A stretch of DNA of 64,000 nucleotides from Atrichornis clamosus (taxonomy: Eukaryota; Chordata; Aves; Passeriformes; Menuridae), in contig WBMZ01006396.1 of NCBI GenBank assembly GCA_013400975.1, forward strand, positions 62,001 through 126,000. Reading direction: 5' to 3'. Every line of letters starts with the position of its first letter. The first letter of the stretch is position 1. The translations under genes and the position numbers were made by a program. Shown one piece after another: positions 38,353-49,700 of this stretch. Below the pieces are notes generated by a model that saw only the letters and a program-made list of their open reading frames with translations, was not told the DNA's origin and made no database searches.

Positions 38353-39500
38353 CTATACAATCAGGCAAAGGAGAAAAAAGTTACTCCATAGCACATTTAG
38401 TTAAAGACCAACATTTATTTTAACTAAATATAGCTCACGTATTAGAATATATTTGACACCCTTTTTATATTCAAATTCGGCCATCTATGACAGATGTTCA
38501 TCTTCTTAACGTTTAAGTTGTTCACTAATTTTTCAAAAATATTAACATTATGGTCATCAAATAGATTCCTAAGGCTTAAAGCAGACAATTTTCTTATTAT
38601 ATGAATATAGAGGAACAAAAACCAAATTATATTAAATATAATAGACTACATTGAAGTGGCATGAGAGGAAATATTCTTGTGTTCATGATAAGGCAAAAGA
38701 TGTACTCCTAGAAAACTGAAAAAGAAATCTGTTATAGACAAGAAGACAATTTATTCCAACCTAGACTACAGCTAGAAAACCCACATAACTACTCAAAGTG
38801 TAAAAATACTTTATTGTCAATATTTGTCAGTGAACCTAAGTTTTTATCACTTGAAGGACAAATGAAAAATTAAACCAACCGCATGGTTTGGGAAGTTAAA
38901 AGAATTTTAAGAAATAAAAATGCATGTGGATAGCTGTTCTGAATGTATGGGCTGTAGAAATGTAATATTTTGCACTGTGACCTTTGAATTATGGATTGAT
39001 TTGTATTTCAATGATTAAAAGTCCATGATGTTTAAAAAATAGTGCTTTAAAAAGGAAATAAATATACTTTAAATTCCTAATCTAAACTCAAAGCATAGCT
39101 GCAGATATTAATGCATCTACTAATCAAAGTGATCAAATTTTCATATAAATTGTACAAATATGCCAAGAATAAAATCTTTACCACACAGGTTTGGTTTTTT
39201 TTTCTCAATTCTAGGATGTTAAAATTCCCAAGTGTTTAAAAAGCTTGCAGAACATGATATCTGCTCTTTGCGAAATTTCACTGAACCCCACAGATCCATT
39301 TTCAACAGCCAAACCACCAGTTAGCAGAAAACAGCTAGTTCCACGCTGTCATGACAACAAAATAGATAATTTAGTCAGGACGCACATCTATAACTTCAGA
39401 TGACATATACGAATATGTGTGTCTCATCCGATATGTTAAAAAAATTGGTGTAAAACTCTGAGTAGATTCACAAAAGTATCGTTCTGTGGATTTTTTATAC

Positions 39501-39614
39501 CTTCAAATCCATCCTGACAGATGCAACTGAAGGCATTCAGGTGATCAACACAAGTACCTCCATTGTGACAAGGGTCACTAAGACACTCATTCACTTCAAT
39601 CTCACAGTTATGAC
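39501..39614 (-). CDS. EYS: EYS calcium-binding EGF exon
   Basis: This exon is 114 nt, phase 1 to phase 1, with acceptor tgtttccag and donor gtataa. It encodes HNC, which closes the previous EGF, and then EIEVNEC, CLSDPC, CHNGGTC and CVDHLNAFSCIC, ending QDGFE plus a split Gly. It has a full calcium-binding signature (EVNEC), an O-glucose consensus (CLSDPC), an O-fucose consensus (HNGGTC) and an Asp/Asn hydroxylation pattern (C-x-D-x4-F-x-C-x-C). It is a textbook EGF module with no frameshift or stop, separated from the next exon by an 1148-nt intron. Confidence 0.92.
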
Positions 39615-41352
39615 CTGGAAACAAGTGTTGGATTCATTTCATTAGGAACACGCCACTGGGGAATCACAGCAACAACACAACAAAATAACTGAGCTTAGGT
39701 ACAGGGAACTTTTACCAATGAGCCATAAATTGTCTTTGGGGAATTCATTTCTTAGCAATTAAAGTCAAAAGTGGAATGGAAATATAGAATATAATTTCCA
39801 GCAAAAATCTGAAGGGAATTTTATAGATCCTTTATAGATGTACTCAAATCTTTGCACATTTTCATATTTTAAGGAAAATAAAGTCTTGAATTTTCCTAAA
39901 ACATCACAGAAGTGTAAGTATGATGTCTAAGAACAAGTATTAAAATAACAAAATAATTTTCTATAATGTTATTTTTTCATTAGTTTATTAATATATAGGT
40001 TTGTTTGTTTTGAAGATCTCTATGGGATGTATTGGGAAATAGTTTCATTATGGATAAATATTTCTGTATTTAAAAAAAATAATAATCAGAAAGTTAGATA
40101 TTGACATGTTTTTGTAAATATGCAGAGGAAAAGTACAGATGCTGATTTCTATTTGCCTATGATGCATCCAATATTTTCTGGTCCTTGGGGTAGAGCAAAG
40201 CTCAGAAAGTACTTGCATTTTGTATATTATCCAGTTATATTATTATCCAAATACCTGATAACGGCATCAAATTCGTTATTACTAATGCCTCCTAAAGCTT
40301 CCTGATTGCTTCAGAGGGGTTTTGAGGGTTTTAATTGACCACAGAAAAAATATAAAATAAGAATACTAATCTACTGTTATGTAGATATAAGAATTTAAAT
40401 AAACATTTCAATAAAATAAGATCTCACCAAGAATTATCACAAGTAACATCATACAATTTTACTTTATATTTTTATAATATTAATAAAATAACCATAGAAA
40501 CAGAATATAGCATTTCATTACATCCATTATTCAAATACTACAGCTACTAAATTGCAGATTATTTAATCTAAATGGATGCCTACATTAGGATGCAGAGCAG
40601 TAAGTCCAGAGGAATGCAGTCTACTCAGGATCTGAATTCCTCTGGTTGTCTATGTCCTCCTTGACTATCGAGAGAGGTGTTAGTGCCATCTTAATGCTGC
40701 TTTAGGAGCCCTGTCAAAGTCCCTGGAATTAGGGTGGATCTGGGTTGCCGAGCTGACCTGCCACTCAGGAAATTCCTACTGCCCTTGATTCCTATGATTT
40801 CATCATATAGTTGATCAAATACACCTATATCTGTACCTAGAAAGATTTTTGGTTTTTTTTTTTACACTGTAGTCTGGAAATGCCATGGCAGTATGCTGAC
40901 ATAGCCAAACTAATTTTAATCCAGTCAGTCTAATGACAATGACCTGCAGGGTAGATGCAAGCATGAGTAGTTAAACCTGCCCAGGATCTTGGATGTATGT
41001 TTGGCAGTTGAGGCCCTTTTTACTGCAGCCTTATTATTACAGAGAGCACAAAGCAGATAAATTAAGGCCAACCTGCATATGGCTGGGAGTTCAAACCACA
41101 TCAGTGTAAGACAGACACCATGTCTAAAATAGTATAAAGAGTAATTGGAGTGGAAATAGTCCCTTGTAGTCAGTATTTTTTACAGCTGAATACTCTTACT
41201 CAGGCAAGTGCTTTTGTGTGACAGGAAACAAAGTTGTTTCTGCTTTAATCAGAGGCACTCTGCTAAATTGTCTGTTGCTAGTTTTGAATAACCTTCTTTT
41301 CTCTGGTTTAGGACTGACTTTAACATGTTGAACAACACTACTTTGAACTCAC
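39615..41352. other. EYS intron within the exon cluster
   Basis: This is the 1738-nt intron between the 41.4-kb and 39.6-kb exons. The part at about 40590-41120 is less AT-rich than its surroundings and could be an old repeat, but I cannot name it. Confidence 0.5.
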
Positions 41353-41475
41353 CTATAAAGCCAGGTGCACAGAAACAAAGATAGCCACCCACTGTGTCTT
41401 TACAGATGCTGGAGGCTCCACATGGTTGTGATAGGCAGGCAGCAACATCTACTTCACATAACTGGCCAGTAAAAC
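41353..41475 (-). CDS. EYS: EYS EGF exon
   Basis: This exon is 123 nt, phase 1 to phase 1, with acceptor ttcatcag and donor gtgagt. It starts with FTGQLC, which completes the EGF begun in the 62.9-kb exon, and then encodes an EGF with CLSQPC, CGASSIC and CKDTVGGYLCFC, ending in CAPGFI plus a split Gly. The position before the first cysteine reads DVAAC, so the usual acidic/amide and Glu residues of a calcium-binding EGF are missing. CLSQPC fits the O-glucosylation consensus C-x-S-x-P-C. The intron to the next exon at 39.6 kb is 1738 nt. The 21.5-kb upstream intron contains the relic exon, three LTRs and CR1 relics. Confidence 0.9.
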
Positions 41476-43969
41476 CTGATGAAAAATAGAGTAACAGAAG
41501 ACCTAAGAACTTTATTACCACAGCTTGTCTGAAAAAACAGACAAGTGATAGACCAATTTACTATGTACTTTTATTTTCTTATATTTCAAAATCTCATTTA
41601 AGATAGGATTAAATATTCCAGTTTCCTTGAAAGTTTCAGTTTCATATACAAAACAATTCTAAATGGAACAAAGTCATAATGAAAATGATAAAGCTAATGA
41701 TAAAGCTGTACTTACAATAATAATAAAAACCATTCAAAATACAATGAGTCTTCATGAAAATTCTATAAAGTGTCAAATTCTACAAGTGGTTTTATGCAAA
41801 TATTCCTACTTCTAGTGATATATCACTAAGAACACTTGTTGATAAAAGCCTTCTCTTTTTTAGTATGGTGTTCTGTCATCACAGTAAGAAAACATCTTAT
41901 AATTCTAAACAAAAACCCCACTAAAAATTATCCTATACATTCTGTTATAAGGCAGGTATTACAGGAACAGACAGGTTTGGCAGCATATTGGTATTGATTT
42001 TTTGAACCAGTTAACTTATAGTTAATAAGAAACCTAATCTTGTGAAGACTAATCACCTGTTTCCTATTCAGTGGTACACATGCACAAAATTTAAAAAATA
42101 AATTTCAAAGATAAAACATTAACCTACATTTTACACTTTTTGGCCATGATATATTTTTCTGAAGGCACTGTACATCAAGAAAATAATAATTTTCATTGAT
42201 GACAGCACCTTTATTTTTGAACATACTCAATAAATTGTTGAAAGTAAATACTTTTTTTCTTTAATTTTTTTTCCAAACTAGATAAACATAATTAACTAAT
42301 TGATATAAAGTAGTTGAAAATCAGTCCATGTGTGTGGAGCTAGTATCCAAATGCTGAACACAAATACAAAGTTTCAAATTTTAGACATTCTGGTTTGGTC
42401 ATAAAAACTCAGGGAGTTAAAGTATAAGTACAGTTTTCTAGTCTTCTATTAACTGAGCACTTAAAATTTTTAAATTATTTTAAATCCAACAATGATCAAA
42501 ATAGTCTGGACCAATTTATTATAATTTTACCACTGCAGCATAAAAAGCCACTAAATATTTAAACCAGAGATTTGGTTCAGGAGCAAAATATAATTAATTC
42601 CAGTGTCTTACAAACTTAGATGCCAAGTCTGGTTGAAGATCTGAACTTCACATTTAATTAAAAAAAAATTTATAAAGTAATGCCACGCTTCAGTAGAATA
42701 GGTTTTACCTGAACAGATTACAGTGTGCCATCGAGTTGCCTGATATCTGACATTGTGTTTGTCAATATTTTAGACAAAAAGGAAGACTCTTTGGTCCAAG
42801 ATGTTCCAACAAACCTGTACTTCTACTGCGATAGCTTTAAAAACTAAGCATAACCTCATTTTAATAACGTTTATGAAGTGCAGATTCAGAGTAATAAATA
42901 ATTACAAAATTTTAAAAGTTGAGTCCGACTTGGACATAGTCTTCAAATTAAAGGAAATGTAAACTGTGTTCTTAAGACATGACTGAAGAGCTCTTGATCT
43001 GGAAGATTTTTTAACCTTTTAACATCTTGTCATATGAGGGAAGACAGCAACTTCTGACCATCAGGGTAAATTGCTGAAACATGCTGCACTTTACAAATTC
43101 TGGCTTGTTGTACAACCCTTTGAGGCATAAATACAAGGCAATGCATATTAAAACTGCCCTACACACAGAGTCATTTTGGTTTCTAAATCAGTAGATGCAG
43201 AAAGGTGTCTTCAAGCTATGTTTCAATTCCATCCTAAACACCAGCTGTGCAACAATTCTCGCACAGCTGAAGTTTTCCTCCTTGTTGATTGCCATTAAAA
43301 ATTTAAGTCTCTCATTTTTGCCTTTGTAAGTAGCTGTTAACATCTGCATGCTGAAGTACTACATAAAACTAATATAAAAACTTATGACAAAGAAGTAAAA
43401 TGGAAACACTGATCAATGATGGTAAGAGCTATACACGGATATTTGTATAGCTGTTACATGTGGTTATGTGACCGTCATCTAAGCTGAGATAATGAATATA
43501 GAAAAGACAACATTTCTTTCCTTGACAAAATAAAAACGAATATTCATAATAATTTTATAGATGTGAAATTAAGTTCTTACCCTATGTATGCTTCTATTTC
43601 TGTGTTTTGAATTAATTACCAAAGCATTACAGCATGGACAAATATATTTGAAGTCACTACACTGAGTTGAAGAACAAAGGGTGGTGGTTTCAGGGCTCAA
43701 TTTTAATATTAAACATCTGGTTTTGTATAAAGTTTCTCATCAAAACAGATTCAGCTGCAGTACTTAAGAATACACTATTTCCTATAAAAAGAAATGAGCA
43801 ACTGTTAATCTATTTTTCTTCTACAGTATCCAAAAGATACTTCATAGATTTAGATAATGAAAATTTAGCAACAGAGTTGTTTTTTTTTTTTTCCTTTGGA
43901 AATGCCTCATTTACCTTTTTGAGACATTTCTTTTTGACAAACCCAAATGCCTCATGACAAAAGTGATTT
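41476..43969. other. EYS intron between the 41.4-kb exon and the relic exon
   Basis: AT-rich, with a 12-bp unit repeated twice near 41685-41708 (aatgataaagct). No mobile element recognised. Confidence 0.5.
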
Positions 43970-44201
43970 TTACTAGTCAGACTGTGACACTTAAAACTCT
44001 CAAGGGAGATCAGTGAATTGTGATCCATTCTGACATAGTCCTGCCACACAGTGATTTATGGCAATTTCACTACATGGCTCCTTATATTCTGGATGGCAGG
44101 TACATCTGAAACTATTAACTGAAACCTCACATTAAGGGTTATTGTCAGAGCCAGCAGGATTTGATGTGCACTCATTCACTCTTATTGAACAAATACTAAT
44201 T
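43970..44201 (-). pseudogene. Decayed EYS-type double-EGF exon
   Basis: On the minus strand an acceptor-like tract (tttccacag) precedes 44201. A single frame then gives EGF spacing: SICSIRVNEC, TSNPA where the second cysteine should be (GCT for a Cys codon), a TAA stop at 44132-44134 just before CEVSVNSFRCTC, then CHPEYKEPC and a second module INHCVAGLCQNGS. In that second module the third cysteine is replaced by Phe, and a TGA stop lies at 44000-44002. The frame entered from the acceptor does not match phase 1 of the upstream exon, and no clear donor follows. The flanking intact exons join correctly without it, so I read it as a dead exon of the same EGF array. It is not an intact coding exon; a noncoding role cannot be excluded. 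Confidence 0.72.
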
Positions 44202-44648
44202 CTGTGGAAAAAGTTATATGGTTCCTGTTAAAATTACATTTGGGAAAAGATTAAACAGACTGAAAAAAAGAAAGAAATGCCAGAATTTGATAAATACATT
44301 TAAAACCTGGACAATATTTTCATTGTCATTGAGATTCTTATGTAATAATGAGTTGCCGATTTCTCCTTACTTGTCTTGGATGTGATAATAATTAAATACA
44401 AGCCATTTCATTAATTTGTTTTTGTGGATAGAGTGGCTGCTATTGTTTTTGTCATTCAACACCTATCATAACAAAATTCTACTTTTGCTTGGATCCTCTG
44501 AAATTTCAAATATAAAAATTGTATTTATTGCAAAAATTATACAAAATGTAAAAATTGTAAAAATTGTAAAAAATAAGCAACTAATAATAACACTGTTGAA
44601 CAAAATAGAGAAAGGGCAAGAAAGAGGAAAAATCATCACCTTTGCATG

Positions 44649-45762
44649 TGTATTGGGTTTGTGTGGCCAGATTTTGGCAGCAGAGTGGGGGGCTACAGGG
44701 GGGACTTCCGTGAGAAGCTGCCAGAAGCCTCCCCCACGTCTGACAAAGCCAATGCAGCTGGCTCCAGGACGGACCTGCAGCTGGCCAAGGCTGAGCCCAT
44801 CAGCAGTGGCAGTAATCCTTCTGTGATTATATTTAAGAAGAAAAAAATTGTTGCGCAGATGTAACTACGGCCAGAGAAGAGCAGGGTGAGAATACGTGAG
44901 AGGAACAGCTCTGCAGACACCAAGGTCAGTGGAGTAGGAGTGGGAGGAGGTGCTCCAGGCACCCGAGCTGAGATTCCCCTGCAGCCCGTGCAGCAGACCT
45001 TGGTAGAGCAGAGTCTTCCCCTGCAGCCCACGGAGGACCACTGGGCTGCAGAGATCCACCTGCAGCCCATGGGTCTCCTCCACACCAGAGCAAGTGGATA
45101 CCTGAGAAGAGGCTGTGACCCCATGGGAAACCCACACTGGAGCAGGCTTCTGGAAGGGACCTGCAGACTTGTGGAAAAAGGAGCCCGCAGTGGAGCAGGT
45201 TTCCTGGTAGGACTAAAACCCAGTGGGGGGACACACACTGGAGCAGGCTGTGCCTGAAGGATTGCACCCCATGGAAAGGGACTGAAGTTTGAGCAGTTCA
45301 TGAAGAACTGCAGCCCATGGGAAGCACTCATGCTGGAGAAGTTCACAGAGTACTGTCTGCTGAGGGAGGGACCCCACACTGGAGGGAGAGAAGGACTCCT
45401 CTCTCTGAGAAGCAGCAGAAACAACCTGTGATGAACTGACCATAAACCCCATTCCTATCTCCCTGTACCACTGAGGAGTAGGACGTAAGGCGAGAAGGAG
45501 GGAGGGGTCAGGGGAAGGTGTTTATAAGATTTTGTTTTACTTCTCATTTTCCTGTTCTGGTTTTGATTAGTAATAAATTCAGTTAATTTCTCCAAGGCAA
45601 GTCTGTTTTGCCCGTGACAGTAATTGGTAAGTGATTTCTCACAGTTCTTATCTCAACTCATAAGCCTTTCCTTATACTTTTGCCCCTCTGTACAGTTGTT
45701 GAGGAGAGAAATAAAGTGACTTTGATGGGCACCTGGCATCTAGCCAGGGTCAACCCAGCACA
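44649..45762 (+). mobile_element. Solo ERV LTR, family A
   Basis: This is a 1114-bp solo LTR starting TGTATTGGGTTTGTGTGGCC and ending CAACCCAGCACA. The flanks GCATG (44644-44648) and GTATG (45763-45767) form a 5-bp target duplication with one change. It is the same family as 12279-13333, with a CTGCAGCCC/CATGGG-rich middle and an 'aataaa' signal near 45572. The repetitive middle creates a 243-codon antisense open frame that I do not count as a gene. Confidence 0.85.
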
Positions 45763-45767
45763 GTATG

Positions 45768-48089
45768 AAAGTCAGAGTAAACAAATAATGCTCCTTCCTC
45801 AGACAATACAATAGGGAAGCGTTTTATTATGACCATCTCCTCTAATAAATAGATGTGATTGTTGTATTGAAGTACCAGTCACTACTATAAGAGACAAGGT
45901 GGAAAATGCAACTTTCTCTGTTGTATCATTCTTACATATATTGTTTCTGCAACTCAGAGATCAAAACCAATTAATTCTCAGTAAAGACAACTCAAACATC
46001 AGCAGTTAGATTAGAAAAACAGGTACCCTCTAAAAGTGTTGCAAATGTCATGTTCAAAAATTTAAGAGACTGAAGAATGATGGCCATGAAACTTTAAGAA
46101 AGCCTTTGTGTTCTCTGAAGAATTCTCATTTTCTGATCTAACAACAGCAGCGATCTGAAAAATGGTGTTTTGTGTCTGTGAAAAATTCTGTTGTTTTATT
46201 TCTTAATCAAGGTTGGAGACAAGTCAAAATTTATGTTTCTGTACACAAAATCTGAAAGAAAGTTAAGCCTGTTGAAAGAATGCACTTTCATGAGTACTTA
46301 GGCTATTTTTACACCAGTTTTTTTTTTCCTTAAAGACTCCATTCCTGAAATAAATAAATAAAACCTCTAAGGCTGAAGAGTGTCAAGAGTTGCAATTCAA
46401 TTTTCTGTCATTTAGGTTTGAAATATTTCAAGAGTTTTAGATCTTTCAAAGTTTTGTCAACTAAGTAATAAGTGAAAAATATAAAACTACTGGGCCAAAA
46501 GTCAGTTTTTATCCCATCATGTCAGCATTTTCTGATGAAATAATATTTCATTGGGTATTCCTCAAAAGGCTCTACTGGAAGCTGAAAAGTAATAATTACA
46601 AGTTGGTTTGAATTTTATATTATGATTTTCTGATAGGAAAGCTTAATTCAGTCTGGAGAGGAATCTTAAATAGCAGTCGTCTACCTTCTGCTTACCACTC
46701 ACTCAATTTATTATCTACAAATATATGCATATTTTAAAATATTCTTGATACCACAGAAGTTCTGCCTCAGCTGTATTAGGTTGTTTAGTGTAAAAACTAA
46801 TGTGGCAATGACGGCAGGCCAATGCTTCTGACACAGGCAACAAAAGGTGATTTCATCTTGGCTACCAATGGATTTACTCTAAGATCAGTTCTGATTTGGA
46901 CAGCTCCCAGTGGACAGACCTCACAGGCAGAGCTTTCAGAGCCAGAAGCATACTCTATATAAGCCTGAATCCACATCCCTTTCTGCCTGTCTCCTAGGCT
47001 TTTACGAAGCAATTACTGTTGGCCAATTTGTCCTAGTCACCTCTGTGCTAAGGCAGAAATTCTTGGCATAGGAACATTAATTTCCCTTCACTGATATATT
47101 TGTGGGTCTGCTCAACCCTGGAGATTAATTTTTTCCTACACATGCTTCAGTTATGCTCCAACACAAGAGAGTTAAAGGGCATTGTTATTTCCATTGCATG
47201 AACACAGTCCAAATACAAGTTACCTGACGTATTTAAAATTTACAAATTGTCAGATTACACTAAATTCTTTAAAGGTAGCAAGCTGTCCTTTAACAGTTTG
47301 GTCACTACTTATTGAACACCAGTGCTTTTCTGATAATAATCTTCATTCACCAATGGACTCGAGCAATATGGATAATAACAACCTTTCTCCTAATGTGTCA
47401 TCATTGAAATCTGAATACCCAGAGCTCCATATGTAAGCACAAACCCTTTGTAGCAATAAATATTAGTAACCTTCATGAGATAGGTAGTTGTTAGCAACAC
47501 ACGTCCCAGTCATATCCTGTGATGACTCTGTATGTAGAGTATATATCTTAATACCATATTTTAAAGTACTGTGTTTAGATAGGTCTAATTCAATAAATTT
47601 AATAAAATTTTATTATTCATATAGGTACTATGACAGCAAAGCAGGCAGGACACAACTCACTGACAAGCAATACAGTCCCACAGCACCCAAATGAGAAAAG
47701 CTGAGCAGGTCCACTGGTGGTAACAAGGTCTAGGACAGCACACAGATGACCAGAGAGCCTGCAGTGACAAGGTAGGTCTGAGAGGAAGCCTAGAAGTCAA
47801 AGTCAGCAAGGCAAGGTCAGATTGGCAGGAACCTGCTGGTACACTCTGACATATGGCAGGAAATTATACCACTTCTTGCACAAGTGGAAATCCTGGACAA
47901 ATATCTCAGTATGGAGTTTTCTTTTTCCACAACATCAGAACATGACTGAATCCCATTCGGCCTGAAATTTCTGGATATGTTTTTGCAAATTGCTGCCTGG
48001 TTGCTCCCAATTTTCTATGTATTTCTTTATGACTGTGAAAGAGGATTCAGCTTTGCTCAGTTGAATCTTCTTCCTTTAAGCTGAAGTTT
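45768..48089. other. EYS intron, nothing named
   Basis: No exon recognised. The stretch at about 47640-47860 is rich in 'caaggtc'/'cagcaaggcaagg' motifs and may be an unidentified repeat. Confidence 0.45.
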
Positions 48090-48650
48090 TTTCCAGAATA
48101 CTGCTAGAGTTTTTGCCTGCATCTATTCCAGATGGGTGTCATCTGCAAATTCAGCCACAATATTCCTAATTAAATCGTCCAGGTCATTAAAAGGAACACT
48201 GATGAACAGCATTAGTGGACCCAAAACACTTCCAGTGATGCTCTTTTCCACACTGAATCACTACCATCTCAGCACCTTTTTCCAGTGGATTACATGTCTT
48301 CAGTGTTAGTTTCACTGAGACACTGTTCCTGTGGTTTCCTTGTAAGAATGATGATGCACTCAAGATATATACAACTTACTTCTTCCTTATCTCAAAAGTT
48401 TATTACCACCTCACAACAGAAATTGCAATGGCTTCACACATTTTGCTCTTGAGAAATTCATGTTACCCAGTGACTGTCATACTTTTTTTGGCTTCGGATG
48501 TTTATAAATAGTTCATCTTCATATTTTTTGTAGTGTTTTTTCAAGAATTCAAGTTAGACCTGACAGGTCTATAGTTCTCTTCTTCACTTTTCTACCTTTC
48601 TGTTACTTGACCTATCCACAAGCCTACAGATCTGAAATTGCTCTGAATAA
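48090..48650 (-). mobile_element. Ancient CR1/L3-like LINE relic
   Basis: The plus text 'gtcatctgcaaattc', 'gtccaggtcattaa', 'agtggacccaaaacacttcc' and 'aattcaagttagacctgac' followed by 'aggtctatagttctc' follows the order of reverse-transcriptase segments in old CR1/L3 copies read backwards. It is much more diverged than the 35-kb CR1. Confidence 0.5.
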
Positions 48651-48689
48651 TTTCTAAATATCACAGCTGAAGTTGCGGCCAAATAGACT

Positions 48690-49700
48690 TTAAAGTATGC
48701 ATTTTCATCTGAGCATTCTCGATTATTCTGTGACTGGTAAAACTTTGAAGATTATTCTGGGAGTTACAGAAAAACATGTGAGAGACAACACAGTCATCAG
48801 TCATAGCCAGCACAGCTTCATGAGGGTAAAGTCCTGCTTATCAAACCTGATTTCCTGTTATGACAAAGTAATGCACCTAGTTGATCAAGGGAAGCCAGTT
48901 GATGTAATATTTTTGTATTTCTGNTTGATGTAATTGTATTTCTGTCAGGCTTTTGATACTGTCTCTCACAGAATCCTTCTGGACAAAATGTCTAGCAGCT
49001 GGATGACACATCATGTGGTGGGTGAGCAACTGCCTCACGAGTTGGGTGCAAAGGGTTACAGTGAATGGGGTGACATCAGACTGGTGACCCATCACTAGTG
49101 GGGTTCCACAGGGCTCCACCTTAGGCCCTGTGCTCTTTAACATCTTCATAAATGACTTGGACACAGGACTGGAAGGGATACTAAGTAGATTTGCCAATAA
49201 TACTAAACTGGGAGGAGCTGTCGACTCCCTCAAAGGCAGAGAGACCCTGCAGAGAGACTCAGAAAAATTAGAGGACTGGGCAATCAACAACCACATGGAA
49301 TTCAACAAGGGAAAGTGCTGGATTCTGCACCTGAGGTGAGACAACCCTGGATGAACGTGCAGACTGGGGAATGAGATGCTGGAAAGCAGTGCCAAGGAAA
49401 GAGACCTGGGAGTCCTGGTCAATGGCAAGTTGAATCTGAGTCAGCAGTGCCCTGGCAGCCAGGAGGGCCAACCCTGCCCTGGAGTGCATCAGGCCCAGCA
49501 TCGCCAGCCGGGCAAGGGAGGGGATTATCCCGCTCTGCTCTGCACTGGGGCGGCCTCACCTCGAGTGCTGGGGGCAGTTTTGGGTGCCACAATATCAGAA
49601 AGTCATTAAGCTATTAGAGAACACCCAAAGGAGGGCCACAAAGATGGTGAAGAGACTTGAGGGGACACTGTATGAGGAGCAGCGGAGGTCAGTTGGTCTG
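48690..49700 (+). mobile_element. CR1 ORF2 reverse-transcriptase relic
   Basis: The plus strand carries CR1 reverse-transcriptase blocks in broken frames: [33 protein letters not shown], then SRFANNTKLGGAVDSL, where the catalytic FADD is changed to FANN, and EKLEDWAINNHMEFNKGKC. The copy stops abruptly at 'ggtctgttcagc', before the CR1 3' end, so it is 3' truncated. It contains the only ambiguous base in the window, at 48924, flanked by a local duplication. It lies antisense to EYS. Confidence 0.88.
48898..48944 (+). other. Ambiguous base with flanking near-duplicate
   Basis: An N at 48924 separates two near copies of the same text ('ttgatgtaatattt..gtatttctg' and 'ttgatgtaattgtatttctg'). 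In the surrounding CR1 frame only one copy is expected. This looks like an assembly join rather than biology. Confidence 0.75.

Noticed and set aside
44693..45424. 243-codon minus-strand open frame
   Set aside because: Same situation: antisense of the repetitive middle of the 44.6-kb LTR.
48877..49428. 183-codon minus-strand open frame across the N
   Set aside because: It is antisense to the CR1 reverse-transcriptase relic on the plus strand and spans the ambiguous base.
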